Assembly (NCBI GenBank): GCA_020636005.1
Contig: JACJYR010000004.1
Coordinates: forward strand, 124,001 to 188,000
DNA length: 64,000 nt
Direction of reading: 5' to 3'
Source of the DNA: Lewinellaceae bacterium
GTDB lineage: Bacteria > Bacteroidota > Bacteroidia > Chitinophagales > Saprospiraceae
The position numbers were made by a program, and so were the translations under genes. Shown here piece after piece: positions 44,853 through 53,271 of this stretch. Positions within the stretch are counted from its first letter, which is position 1, and the number at the start of each line of letters is the position of its first letter. The notes below the pieces were generated by a model. That model made no database searches and was not told the origin of the DNA. It was given only the letters and a program-made list of their open reading frames with translations.

Positions 44853-45350
44853 TTAAAACAAACTCCCTTGCTCCCCATAGCTCATCGGGTTTTCCAGTTC
44901 CAGCAGTTTTCGTTTCATCTCCAGGCCATAAAAATAGCCCTGCAAATCCCCGTTTTTGGCAATCACCCGGTGGCAGGGGATGATGATGGCAATGGGGTTG
45001 CCCCTGTTCGCCAGTCCGACCGCACGGACAGCTTCCGGGTTGCCCAGTTGCTTTGCGATGGCCGAATAATTCGACGTGTGGCCGTAAGGTATTTTCAACA
45101 GTTCCTTCCAAACGCTTTGGTTGAAAAGGGTGCCTTCGGAAAAGTCGAGCGGCAAGTCAAATTCGGTGCGCTGGCGGTTGAAATATTCGGTCAGTTGGCG
45201 CACCGTTTCCACGATATGTTCAGGCGCATCGTGGTAGTCCTCCGGCGGTGCTTCCTGGTCTTGCAGCAGCCAAACCTGGGTGATGCTGTGGTCGTTGCCT
45301 TTTATCTCAAAACAACCAAACGGGGAATGGTAATAGGCCGAATGAATCAT
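44853..45350 (-). CDS. ogt: Methylated-DNA-protein-cysteine methyltransferase
   Basis: 165 residues. The N-terminal domain is short and Ada-like; the C-terminal domain has FNQSVWKELLKIPYGHTSNY, NRGNPIAIIIPCHRVI with the acceptor Cys126 and the following KNGDLQGYFYGLEMKRKLLELE, the O6-alkylguanine-DNA alkyltransferase signature. It repairs alkylated guanine by irreversible transfer of the alkyl group to Cys126. It lacks the Ada regulatory domain, so a constitutive Ogt-type enzyme is likely. Neighbours are unrelated. Confidence 0.95.
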   Translation of the reverse strand: MIHSAYYHSPFGCFEIKGNDHSITQVWLLQDQEAPPEDYHDAPEHIVETVRQLTEYFNRQRTEFDLPLDFSEGTLFNQSVWKELLKIPYGHTSNYSAIAKQLGNPEAVRAVGLANRGNPIAIIIPCHRVIAKNGDLQGYFYGLEMKRKLLELENPMSYGEQGSLF

Positions 45351-45540
45351 TGTTGTGTTTGCGTGTTTTGGTGTTTATCCCGAAGTGAATTCGGGACAAG
45401 TTGTTTTTGGGCGTTGGTTATAAAGGGCTTACGGTTTCTCAATCTTGTTTCAAAAGAACTTGAAATACATCCTTGAAATTAGTTTGGGATTTCTTTTCTT
45501 TTTGAAATTCAAACAAACACTTGTTTCCTTGGTGTACGCA

Positions 45541-45583
45541 ACAATTCAAACAATTCAAACCATTTCAAACAATTCAAACCATT
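45541..45583. repeat. CAATTCAAA(C) word repeat
   Basis: Four copies of CAATTCAAAC/CATTTCAAAC in tandem just beyond the minus-strand secreted-protein gene end. Confidence 0.7.
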
Positions 45584-45589
45584 ACTTTG

Positions 45590-47227
45590 CTACTCAAAAG
45601 TCAAGTTCGCAAAACGAAACCCCCTGCCACGCTCGCCAAAAATCGCCATTTCCCGCTTGCCGATTTGCTTGCACATTTTAGGGCGGGTGATGACGCCAGC
45701 GTCTTTATTGGAGGCCAAGGGAAAAGTCTTCAACTCTCCTTTCGTGTTCAGTTGCGCCAGCACGATGATGCTCTCGCTGCCATTGTAATTGTAAAAACGG
45801 TTCTCTTTGCGATCGGGACTGTAATTACGGGCATTGTCGTTGAAGAGAAAATAGAGCTTGTCCCTCACGATGGACATGGCGTATGATGAATAGTACCCGC
45901 CGTCGTTTTTCGTCTCCTGCTGCTTTGGGATGCGGGAGGCCCATTCTATCTCGCCGGTTGGGCGGATGTTCACCACGATAATATCATTATAGTGGTAGTA
46001 ATAGTCCGTCTGGATATTCGACCGGTAAGAATAAGGCGAATAGAAGCCGTATGGATAATAGCCAAAAGGATTGTCCCGGTAAGTTTCCTGCTCAATGTAG
46101 AACTGCTCGGCCACCAGTACCGCCCCGCCGTCACTGCGCAATATCAGTTCGTCCAAGGAATAATTGTAAAGTTCCGCCCCTCGCCTGACATCGTTCCTTT
46201 CCTTCGCTTCTTTGGCTTTTTGCTTGTTTTTTTCAGACATAAATTCCGTTAAAAACTCAAAATCGAAAGGCTGGGAGTTGCGGTTGGTCATTTCGCCCGT
46301 TTTGGGGTCGAGGCGGAAATAGTAGGCACCTTTTATACTGTACGTCCCACGCTCGGAGTAGAAGCCACAACAAATCAACGTGCCGCCATTGGCCACCCGG
46401 AAAGTGAGGTCAGTGATAAACTTATCGGCTAAATCAATGCGGTATTCCTTGGCGTCGTTCCCCTCATTGGTGTAGGAAAGCACGACATAATTGTACGTTG
46501 GGTTCCCCCGGCGGCGCCACTTCGCCTCGTCTTGGTAAAGGACACCGAGCAGGTAAACGTTGCCTTGGTTGTCCACCTGGTAATCCTCCACGGTAAACTT
46601 GTTGTCGGGATAAGGCAGCACGATGTTTTTCTCCCAAATCAGATCAAAATTTTCATTGAACACCCGGAAGCCGAAGCGCTCCGGGTTTTTGTTTTCGTTG
46701 GGCAGGCTGTTGTACACCAATAGCTTGGAACTGTCCTTTGAAATATGAAAAGCAAATGTTCCTTCCACTTCCTTATTCTTGGCCTCCGTCTCGCAGATCA
46801 TCTCCAGGTTTTTGGAGGGCATCAATGTTTTCTCACTGAGTTCCTGTTTGAAAAGGTAGTTGCGCTTTTTGGCCGTATTGTTAAATGAAGTGAGGAGGTA
46901 GAGTTTTTTATTCAACAATATCACGTCTTCAAAATCCCGTTGTTTGCCCTTGTATTTCAACTCCATTTCTTCCGAGCGCTTCAGCTTCATGTCTTTGGTG
47001 AAAAACTCGACCCAGGCACGGGGCTTCGCACTTGGGTTTTGCAGCACCTTCTGGCGCAGCACATAGAAGCCCTCTGGCACGATGCCGATCAGTTTGGTAG
47101 CGGCGGTGCCGTTTGGCTCGTTGTACTCATCGCCCCAGTTAAGGGTGCCGGGAGGCGTTTCGGCCTGCCCAAAAAGCAGCATGGTCAAGACGGAAAAAAG
47201 TATGGTAAGGATGCTTGTTTGTTTCAT
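45590..47227 (-). CDS. Secreted protein of unknown function, propeller-like
   Basis: 545 residues. Signal peptide ends at LLFGQ (about 21). The mature protein alternates beta strands with repeats such as LNKKLYLLTSFNN, VDNQGNVYLLGVLYQ and RDKLYFLFNDN, suggesting a beta-propeller-like fold. A low-complexity Tyr/Gly/Pro stretch (FGYYPYGFYSPYSYRS) lies near residue 405. No T9SS tail is visible, so it is probably periplasmic. A TACCTTTG -7 element on the minus strand lies at 47270-47263. I do not know a function; similar proteins occur across Bacteroidota. Confidence 0.75.
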   Translation of the reverse strand: MKQTSILTILFSVLTMLLFGQAETPPGTLNWGDEYNEPNGTAATKLIGIVPEGFYVLRQKVLQNPSAKPRAWVEFFTKDMKLKRSEEMELKYKGKQRDFEDVILLNKKLYLLTSFNNTAKKRNYLFKQELSEKTLMPSKNLEMICETEAKNKEVEGTFAFHISKDSSKLLVYNSLPNENKNPERFGFRVFNENFDLIWEKNIVLPYPDNKFTVEDYQVDNQGNVYLLGVLYQDEAKWRRRGNPTYNYVVLSYTNEGNDAKEYRIDLADKFITDLTFRVANGGTLICCGFYSERGTYSIKGAYYFRLDPKTGEMTNRNSQPFDFEFLTEFMSEKNKQKAKEAKERNDVRRGAELYNYSLDELILRSDGGAVLVAEQFYIEQETYRDNPFGYYPYGFYSPYSYRSNIQTDYYYHYNDIIVVNIRPTGEIEWASRIPKQQETKNDGGYYSSYAMSIVRDKLYFLFNDNARNYSPDRKENRFYNYNGSESIIVLAQLNTKGELKTFPLASNKDAGVITRPKMCKQIGKREMAIFGERGRGFRFANLTFE

Positions 47228-47322
47228 TAAAACGATGGTTTAGATTCCATAAAAAAACGGCTCAAAGGTAGGCAAATTGGAGGTACATCGTCATTGTTTA
47301 CCACCCTCCCTGCCCAATGGCC

Positions 47323-47330
47323 TACCTTTG
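47323..47330 (+). promoter_or_regulatory. Candidate -7 element TACCTTTG
   Basis: Matches TAnnTTTG 24 bases before the ATG of the phosphatase-glycosidase gene and supports that start over the longer frame beginning at 47277. The same octamer faces the other way at 47263-47270. Confidence 0.4.
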
Positions 47331-47354
47331 CACCCAACTATCAAAGGACAGCCA

Positions 47355-49439
47355 ATGACCCAGCACAACATCCGTTTCTTCTGCACCGACCTCGATGGCA
47401 CCCTCCTCGGCCACGAAAAAGCCACCCAGCAGTTTAAAAGTATTTGGGAAAAAATAGCCCCGCACAGCAAGCCCATGCTCTGCTACACTTCTGGCCGATT
47501 GCTCGACGATATTCTGAATTTGGTGAAAACCGGCACGCTGCCCGAGCCCGAATACATCATCAGCGGCGTTGGCACGAGCATCTACGATTTCCGCTCCCAA
47601 TCCTTGGTGAAAAGTTTCACTGAACTGCTGGACGAAGGCTGGGACATAGAAAAAGCGGAAAACGTGCTCGTTTCCCAATCCCTCCCGCTCGAAAAGCAGC
47701 CGGCTTATTATCAAAATGAGTACAAGTCGAGCTGGTTCCTGAACGAAGCCACCCCCGAACAAATCGAAGGTATCCAAAACGCCATGGAGGAGGCCGGCCT
47801 GGAGGTGAAAGTGGTCTATTCCAGCAGCCGCCATTTGGATATTCTGCCAAAATCTGCCAACAAAGGAAACTCCCTGCACTGGCTGTTGCGCCACCTGAAA
47901 GTTCCCACCAACGAATTGTTGGTGGCAGGGGACAGCGGCAACGACAGCGCCATGTTTTCCATGAAAGGCGTCCGTGGCATCGTCGTCGGAAATGCACAGC
48001 CAGAATTGCTGGAACTAACCCAAAACATGCCCATCTACCGTGCGCCGCACAACGAAATTTGCGCCCAAGCCGTCATCAATGGGCTGCGTTATTATGGGAT
48101 CATAGTAGAAACGGACATCGAGCCGGAGGATGAAGTGGATACGAAAGCTTTATTGGAAGTGATCCGTGCATCAGGGGAGAAGCCTATCGGCAGCTTGACT
48201 AAAGAACAATCCGGCCATATCCGCCAGGGTTACCACAAAGCTATCGAGGCACTCAAAAAAAACATCTCCCCGCTCGGCTTCACGGCCTGCTCCAAAGACG
48301 ACAACGAAGTGACCGGCACCGATGAAAATTACCAGAGCGTGTGGGCCAGGGATGGGGCCGTGACCATCATCGGTTCGCTGCCGTTGACCAACCAGGATGA
48401 TGCGATACATGCCTGCCAGGTGCAGACTATGGAAACTTTGCTGAAGCACGTTTCGCCCAATGGCCAAATCCCCGCCAACGTTCGCATCGAAACGGAAACC
48501 CCCGACTATTCAGGCGTCGGCGGCATCGCTTCTATTGACAGCGGCATCTGGCTCATTATCGCCTTTCACGCCTACGTGGCGCAAACGAGGAACATTGATT
48601 TTTTGCGCAAGCACATCCATACCCTTCAACACATCATGACCTGGCTCTCGGCCCACGACAGCAACAACGACGCCCTGCTCGAAATACCTGAAGCGGGCGA
48701 CTGGACCGACCTGTTCGGCCGCAGCTACAATGTGCTCTACGATGAAGTGCTCTGGTACAAATGCAACACTTCTTTCAGCCGGATGCTGGAAATGCTCGGC
48801 GAAACCCAGCGTGCCAGCGACTACCTCCGCTGGGCAAGGGTCATCAAGCGGGAGATACTGGCCAACTTCTGGCCGACCACTAAACAACACGTATATCAGT
48901 CCGTTTCTTTTGCGGAGCAACAGTTTTCCATTGGCGATGCCCGCTATTTGCTGGCGCAAATCACCCCTTTCGACTTTAGTTGGCGTTGCGACACGTTTGG
49001 CAACCTCCTCGCTTTTCTGTACGATGTAACCGATACAAACCACGCAAGCCAAACCTTTAAATTCTTATGGGGCGTGGGCATCAACCAACCGTATCCCGTT
49101 GCTAATATTTATCCCATCGTGACGATGGGCGACAAGGACTGGCGACCTTATTACGCTGTGAACCTGCTGAACCTCCCCAACCACTACCACAACGGTGGGG
49201 TGTGGCCTTTGATAGGTGGCCATTGGGTCAGGTTCTTAAATAAACTCGGACTGCGTGATTTGGCCTTAAAGGAACTGTACAGCCTCTCTGAATTGAACAA
49301 ACTTGGCACTGCCCACGAATGGGAATTCAACGAATGGGCGCATGGCCAAACGGGCAGGCCTATGGGAAAAGCCTTCCAGGCCTGGTCGGCCTCAGAATAT
49401 ATCCGTGCCTGCCACGAGTTGCATATTGTGGCGGGTTGA
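47355..49439 (+). CDS. HAD-IIB phosphatase fused to an (alpha/alpha)6 glycosidase
   Basis: 694 residues from the ATG at 47355. Residues 1-245 are a sucrose-phosphate-phosphatase-like HAD domain: FFCTDLDGTLLG holds the nucleophile and acid Asp pair, LCYTSGR is motif II, and GDSGNDSAMF is motif IV. Residues about 290-690 are an (alpha/alpha)6 glycoside hydrolase with WARDGAV, EAGDWTDLFGR, NHYHNGGVWP and EFNEWAHGQTGRPMGKAFQA, close to the amylo-alpha-1,6-glucosidase/GH63/GH100 invertase group. The fusion could dephosphorylate a disaccharide phosphate and then hydrolyse it, or act on two related sugars. The next gene is a sucrose-phosphate-synthase-like GT4, which strongly suggests a joint sucrose-type pathway. 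Confidence 0.85.
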   Translation: MTQHNIRFFCTDLDGTLLGHEKATQQFKSIWEKIAPHSKPMLCYTSGRLLDDILNLVKTGTLPEPEYIISGVGTSIYDFRSQSLVKSFTELLDEGWDIEKAENVLVSQSLPLEKQPAYYQNEYKSSWFLNEATPEQIEGIQNAMEEAGLEVKVVYSSSRHLDILPKSANKGNSLHWLLRHLKVPTNELLVAGDSGNDSAMFSMKGVRGIVVGNAQPELLELTQNMPIYRAPHNEICAQAVINGLRYYGIIVETDIEPEDEVDTKALLEVIRASGEKPIGSLTKEQSGHIRQGYHKAIEALKKNISPLGFTACSKDDNEVTGTDENYQSVWARDGAVTIIGSLPLTNQDDAIHACQVQTMETLLKHVSPNGQIPANVRIETETPDYSGVGGIASIDSGIWLIIAFHAYVAQTRNIDFLRKHIHTLQHIMTWLSAHDSNNDALLEIPEAGDWTDLFGRSYNVLYDEVLWYKCNTSFSRMLEMLGETQRASDYLRWARVIKREILANFWPTTKQHVYQSVSFAEQQFSIGDARYLLAQITPFDFSWRCDTFGNLLAFLYDVTDTNHASQTFKFLWGVGINQPYPVANIYPIVTMGDKDWRPYYAVNLLNLPNHYHNGGVWPLIGGHWVRFLNKLGLRDLALKELYSLSELNKLGTAHEWEFNEWAHGQTGRPMGKAFQAWSASEYIRACHELHIVAG

Positions 49440-49457
49440 GAAGAGAAGTGAAAAGCG

Positions 49458-49515
49458 AGAGGTGAGAAGTGAGCGCCCTCATTTCTCACCTCTCACCTCT
49501 CACCCCTCACCTCTA
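49458..49515. repeat. Inverted and tandem CTCACCTCT repeats
   Basis: AGAGGTGAGAA at 49458-49468 is the complement of 49483-49493, and CTCACCTCT-type words continue to about 49515. It lies between the fusion-enzyme stop and the GT4 start and could form a hairpin in their shared transcript. Confidence 0.7.
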
Positions 49516-49545
49516 TTTTCCTCCTCACTTCTAAAAAACAAACAA

Positions 49546-50838
49546 ATGGCAACTTTTGACCAATCCACTAACAACATCCTGATGATTTCGCTGCATGGCT
49601 ATGTCGGAGCAGAGCCAGAACTTGGCAAACCTGACACAGGTGGCCAGGTGGTTTACGTGCTCGAATTGGCCAAGCGCTTCAGCCGTTTGGGCCTCGGCGT
49701 TGACCTGGTGACCCGCCGCTTTGAAAACCAGCCAGAATTCGATGTGGTGAACGACAACCTGCGGGTGTGGCGCATCCCATTTGGCGGGAAGAATTTTATC
49801 AGAAAAGAAGACATGCACGACCACATCGGCGACTTTGTGACCAATTTCCTTTCGGCCATCCGCAAGCGGGGCAGCCGTTACGACATTGTTTATTCTCACT
49901 ATTGGGATGCGGGTGCAGCGGGGCAAAAGATTGCGGAAGAGTTGGAAATCCCGCATGTCCACACGCCACATTCCCTGGGCTGGTGGAAACAGCGCAACAT
50001 GGGCGTGGACATGGACGAAAAGGAGATGGAGAAAAAATACCGCTTCGTCGAGCGTATCCGCAAGGAGTTCCTGATTTTTCAAATGTGCGACCATGTCATT
50101 GCCACCACCGAACAGCAGGCAGAGCTTTTGAAGGAGCATTACGATCTGTTGGAACGGCGGGTCTCCGTCATCCCTCCAGGCATGGACGAGGACCGCTTTT
50201 CGCCCGTGCGCTCGGAAGAGCAAAAAGAACTGCACGAAAAATTCGGTTTTCAACCAAAAGACGTGCTGACGCTTGGCCGCATGGCCCACAACAAGGGTTA
50301 TGATTTGTTGCTGCAAGCAATGCCCACCCTGTTTGAACTGGTACCAGATGCCAGGTTGGTAGCTGCTGTCGGCGCAGAGAATACCGGCCAGGACAAAGCG
50401 GGGACTTCTAGCCTGAAAAAAATGGCGAAGGAATTGGGCATTGCAGACAAAATCGTGTGGCGGAATTATGTGGCCGACGAGGATTTGGCCGACTACTACC
50501 GCTCCGCCGCTGTTTTTGCCATGCCTTCCCGCTACGAGCCGTTCGGCATGGTGGCCATCGAGGCGATGGCTTGCGGCACACCTGCCGTCATTACGGTACA
50601 CGGAGGTTTGTTTGATTTGATACAATATGGCCAACATGCCCTCTATGCCGACCCCAACCGGGCAGTCGAGTTCGGCACCATGCTGGCATTTCCGCTGCTC
50701 TACCCAGAGCTGGCGCACCAGCTTTCAGTAGAAGGTGCCCGGTTTGCCAGGCGAAATTTTGGCTGGACGGGCATTGCGAAGAAAATCCTGAATATCTTTA
50801 ACGCCATCAAACAGGAGCGGGTGAGTGATTTGGTTTGA
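49546..50838 (+). CDS. Sucrose-phosphate-synthase-like GT4 glycosyltransferase
   Basis: 430 residues from the ATG at 49546; the frame continues upstream into the previous gene but without GT features. The N-terminal GT-B half has ISLHGYVGAEPELGKPDTGG and VVYVLELAKRFSRLG, the acceptor-side pattern of sucrose-phosphate synthase and mannosylfructose-phosphate synthase. The donor half has PSRYEPFGMVAIEAMACGTP with the E-x7-E pair. It likely transfers glucose (or mannose) from a nucleotide sugar to fructose 6-phosphate. With the upstream phosphatase it would make sucrose or mannosylfructose; which one cannot be decided here. Confidence 0.87.
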   Translation: MATFDQSTNNILMISLHGYVGAEPELGKPDTGGQVVYVLELAKRFSRLGLGVDLVTRRFENQPEFDVVNDNLRVWRIPFGGKNFIRKEDMHDHIGDFVTNFLSAIRKRGSRYDIVYSHYWDAGAAGQKIAEELEIPHVHTPHSLGWWKQRNMGVDMDEKEMEKKYRFVERIRKEFLIFQMCDHVIATTEQQAELLKEHYDLLERRVSVIPPGMDEDRFSPVRSEEQKELHEKFGFQPKDVLTLGRMAHNKGYDLLLQAMPTLFELVPDARLVAAVGAENTGQDKAGTSSLKKMAKELGIADKIVWRNYVADEDLADYYRSAAVFAMPSRYEPFGMVAIEAMACGTPAVITVHGGLFDLIQYGQHALYADPNRAVEFGTMLAFPLLYPELAHQLSVEGARFARRNFGWTGIAKKILNIFNAIKQERVSDLV

Positions 50839-50846
50839 TAAACACA

Positions 50847-50926
50847 TTGCTTCATTGTTTCATTGTCAATGCTCAAAGTGAAACAATGAAGCAAATGAAG
50901 CAATGAAACAAATGAAACAAATGAAA
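50847..50926. repeat. 16-bp inverted repeat followed by ATGAAGCAA/ATGAAACAA tandem words
   Basis: TTGCTTCATTGTTTCA (50847-50862) pairs exactly with 50879-50894. Tandem ATGAARCAA copies then run into the next gene and supply two extra in-frame ATG codons before 50921. Confidence 0.85.
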
Positions 50927-51550
50927 GTAACCATCTTCGGCGCCACCGGCATGGTCGGCCAATACCTCGTGGACGAAACAATCGCACAGCTTCACACGGC
51001 CCGTGCCTTTGGGAGGAATGTGTTTGAAGTGTTTTCCACCGAACGCACCTACCTTGAACTCAGCAAGGGCTACCTATTTTCGGAAGACGACATCAAAAAG
51101 GCGCTGAAGGGTGCAGATGCCGTCCTTTCGGCCATCGGCGGCGGTTTTGACGGAACGGACCGGGCACGTTCCATCGGCATGAAAAAAATCGTGGAGGCAA
51201 TGGAAAAGAAAGGCCCGAAGCGCATTGTTGCCATTGGAGGGGCAGGATTGCTGAATGCCGATGAGGGGACTTTTATTTACGAAATGCCCGGTTTTCCTGA
51301 AAAATACAAGGCCGTTACGCTGGAACACCGGCAAGCCTACGATCACCTCTCCTCCTCCAGTCTCGACTGGACTTTCGTTTGCCCACCCATCATACTGGAT
51401 GCCAAGGCCACCGAATCCTACAACACCAACCGCAACTACCCGGCAGAGGGGAATCAACAAATTACGGCGGGCGACCTGGCGCATTTTATGGTGAAGGAAC
51501 TTATTGCAAACGAATACCTGAAATGCCGGGTGGGCATCGCTTCCGTTTAG
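50921..51550 (+). CDS. NmrA-like NAD(P)-binding atypical SDR
   Basis: 209 residues from the ATG at 50921. Two earlier ATGs (50903, 50912) belong to the ATGAAACAA repeat and would only add MKQMKQ. The Rossmann fold begins MKVTIFGATGMVGQYL with the G-x-x-G-x-x-G motif, followed by DAVLSAIGGG and KRIVAIGGAG. No Tyr-x3-Lys pair of classical short-chain dehydrogenases is seen, so it belongs to the NmrA/atypical SDR group that may bind NADP without catalysis or act as a flavin reductase. Substrate unknown. Confidence 0.85.
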   Translation: MKVTIFGATGMVGQYLVDETIAQLHTARAFGRNVFEVFSTERTYLELSKGYLFSEDDIKKALKGADAVLSAIGGGFDGTDRARSIGMKKIVEAMEKKGPKRIVAIGGAGLLNADEGTFIYEMPGFPEKYKAVTLEHRQAYDHLSSSSLDWTFVCPPIILDAKATESYNTNRNYPAEGNQQITAGDLAHFMVKELIANEYLKCRVGIASV

Positions 51551-51698
51551 GATGTTCATGCCTTATAGTCAAAAAAGTATGCGCTGCACCAACCAGTAAA
51601 TATTGCTCCCGTTTTTGTCACGATTACTTCAATATTCACTTCAAATGATTTTAGTCAATGGGTAAAAAGGATTATTGCGCTATTTTCACGTCTTTAAG

Positions 51699-52088
51699 AT
51701 GAAGAAAATCCTGACCATATCGCTTGTTTCCCTTATTCTTATTGTCTCAATGAGCAATTCGGTGGTCTTCCTATCTTTTAAGATTCAGCAGTCGGAGATA
51801 GCTCGGACAATTTGTGTAAATAAGGACAAGCCGAAATTGCACTGCGAAGGGAAATGCGTACTGCATCAGCGGCTAACCGAGAACAACGATCGTCAGCAAT
51901 CTTCCTCCCCCTTTTCCAGGTTCGATGAGTCCCTACGGCTAACCCTGTTTTTTCAAATGCCAGCCGAACCAATTGCCAAACTGCCCAATTGGGCCTATAA
52001 ACATACCTTTCATTACAAAGGACTTCGATCCCAATCCTCCGAAGTCCCTTTCCTTCATCCGCCGGAGTTCTTTCCCGTACCTGCTTGA
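51699..52088 (+). CDS. Small Cys-rich secreted or membrane-anchored protein
   Basis: 129 residues from the ATG at 51699. A hydrophobic N-terminus (3-30) is a signal peptide or anchor. Just after it lies ICVNKDKPKLHCEGKCVLHQ with three cysteines and two histidines, a good candidate metal site; His residues recur at the C-terminus (YKHTFHYKG, FLHPPE). It heads a three-gene group with an outer-membrane protein that has a Cys-rich N-terminus and a His-rich lipoprotein. I infer a role in periplasmic metal handling; no named family is recognised. Confidence 0.65.
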   Translation: MKKILTISLVSLILIVSMSNSVVFLSFKIQQSEIARTICVNKDKPKLHCEGKCVLHQRLTENNDRQQSSSPFSRFDESLRLTLFFQMPAEPIAKLPNWAYKHTFHYKGLRSQSSEVPFLHPPEFFPVPA

Positions 52089-52167
52089 TACGTTTTCCTT
52101 CCATTATTCATTGGCCAATGGCATTGGGTTTTGCTTCCTGATCTACGTTCGAAGCCTGATGCCAATG

Positions 52168-52179
52168 ACTTAAATTAAA
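52168..52179 (+). promoter_or_regulatory. Leader 12-mer ACTTAAATTAAA, copy 1
   Basis: The identical 12-mer lies 8 bases before the ATG of the barrel gene here and 2 bases before the ATG of the His-rich lipoprotein gene (53258-53269). It may be an AT-rich translation enhancer; function is inference. Confidence 0.35.
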
Positions 52180-52187
52180 GTCAATTT

Positions 52188-53093
52188 ATGACAAGGCTTT
52201 TCATTTGGCTACTGCTTGCCTTGTTGCCAACCGTGACCGTGATGAGCCAGGCCTGCTGCAATGCGGGCGGGCTTGCATCCTGCGGCAGCACGGGCTTGTT
52301 GACCGGGTTGCGCACCAGTTCCGCCGGGCTGCGGCTGATGAGGGTGCCCTTCACGACCAACAGTAACGTGGACGGGGATAGCTATAAAGACGATTTTTAT
52401 GTGGCGGAATTGGCTGTGCGTTACCAAATTTCACCAAGGTGGAAAGTGGCACTGCAACAGCCCTACCGCTGGAACGTGCGCCAACAAACCGGTGAAACCG
52501 AAACGCTGCAAGGCTTTGCAGACACCCGCCTGACGGGAAGTTTTGCCCTGTTGGACAACGTCCAGTTAGGCGGCCATTCCATGCTGTACTGGGAAATTGG
52601 CACTGGCATAAAACTGCCCACCGGCAAGTACGACCAAAGCATCTACTTTCGTGACCTGCCCGGCAACCTCAACCTTGGCATGGGCAACATGGGCTACCTG
52701 TTTTTGACCAACGCCGTTTTTTTCAAAAGCAAATATGGCCTCAGCCTGAACGCAGGCTACCAGCTCAATGGAAAGAGCCGGGACGATTACCAATTTGGCG
52801 ACCAGTTTACGGCCGCACTTTCCCTCTTCCGGGAATTTGCTGTTGGTGAAAAATGGAAGCTGGTGCCGTTTGCAGGGGCCTCGGTGGAGAAGTTCGGCAA
52901 GAACTTCTTGCCCAGTGGCAATTTTGCCGAAGGTTCCGGCGGCGAAGGCTGGCTGGCCATGCTCGGCGGGAATGTCAGGTATGGCGACTTACAATTGAGT
53001 CTGTCGGCCTCCCGTCCATTCCACCAAAACTATTCATCGGGCGCTATCGTTGCTAAGCAGCGGTACACGCTCGAATTCACTTATTTTTTTTAA
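52188..53093 (+). CDS. Outer-membrane beta-barrel protein with Cys-rich N-terminus
   Basis: 301 residues. Signal peptide ends at VMSQ (about 21). The mature protein starts ACCNAGGLASCGSTG, which could bind metal, and continues as an outer-membrane barrel with strands such as DDFYVAELAVRYQISPRW and YWEIGTGIKLPTGKYD, ending in LEFTYFF with a C-terminal Phe. It resembles MetA-pathway/transporter-like barrels (PF13557 type). It lies between a small Cys-rich protein gene and a His-rich lipoprotein gene on the same strand. A role in metal uptake or sensing is inferred from the three proteins' composition. Confidence 0.8.
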   Translation: MTRLFIWLLLALLPTVTVMSQACCNAGGLASCGSTGLLTGLRTSSAGLRLMRVPFTTNSNVDGDSYKDDFYVAELAVRYQISPRWKVALQQPYRWNVRQQTGETETLQGFADTRLTGSFALLDNVQLGGHSMLYWEIGTGIKLPTGKYDQSIYFRDLPGNLNLGMGNMGYLFLTNAVFFKSKYGLSLNAGYQLNGKSRDDYQFGDQFTAALSLFREFAVGEKWKLVPFAGASVEKFGKNFLPSGNFAEGSGGEGWLAMLGGNVRYGDLQLSLSASRPFHQNYSSGAIVAKQRYTLEFTYFF

Positions 53094-53098
53094 CAAGA

Positions 53099-53206
53099 CT
53101 AAGGATCGAAGGAAAAATAAAATGACTATTTTATTTTTTAAAAAACCCCTCCGTTGCTGGGGTTTTCAAAATCAAAATGGTGAAGTTATTTTTTCATCGT
53201 TACTAA
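53099..53206. repeat. Dispersed intergenic element, copy B
   Basis: Shares CTAAGGATCGAAGGAAAAA, a CTGGGGTTTTC core and GAAGTTATTTTTTCATCG with copy A at 26281-26363, with an extra AT-rich insert of about 25 bases. On minus the core reads as a CCCC/GGGG hairpin followed by T6. Confidence 0.75.
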
Positions 53207-53271
53207 ACCAGGAGGGCGACCGCAAAAAAATGATGGCTTCTTCCTGATTGTCATACAACTTAAATTAAATC

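Noticed and set aside
49531..50718. 395-codon minus-strand frame
   Set aside because: Antisense shadow of the GT4 glycosyltransferase.
53050..53247. 65-codon frame across dispersed element B, sharing a GFQNQN-EVIFSSLL phrase with a frame in copy A
   Set aside because: The likeness comes from the DNA repeat; flanks differ, an insert breaks the likeness and no protein features are seen.
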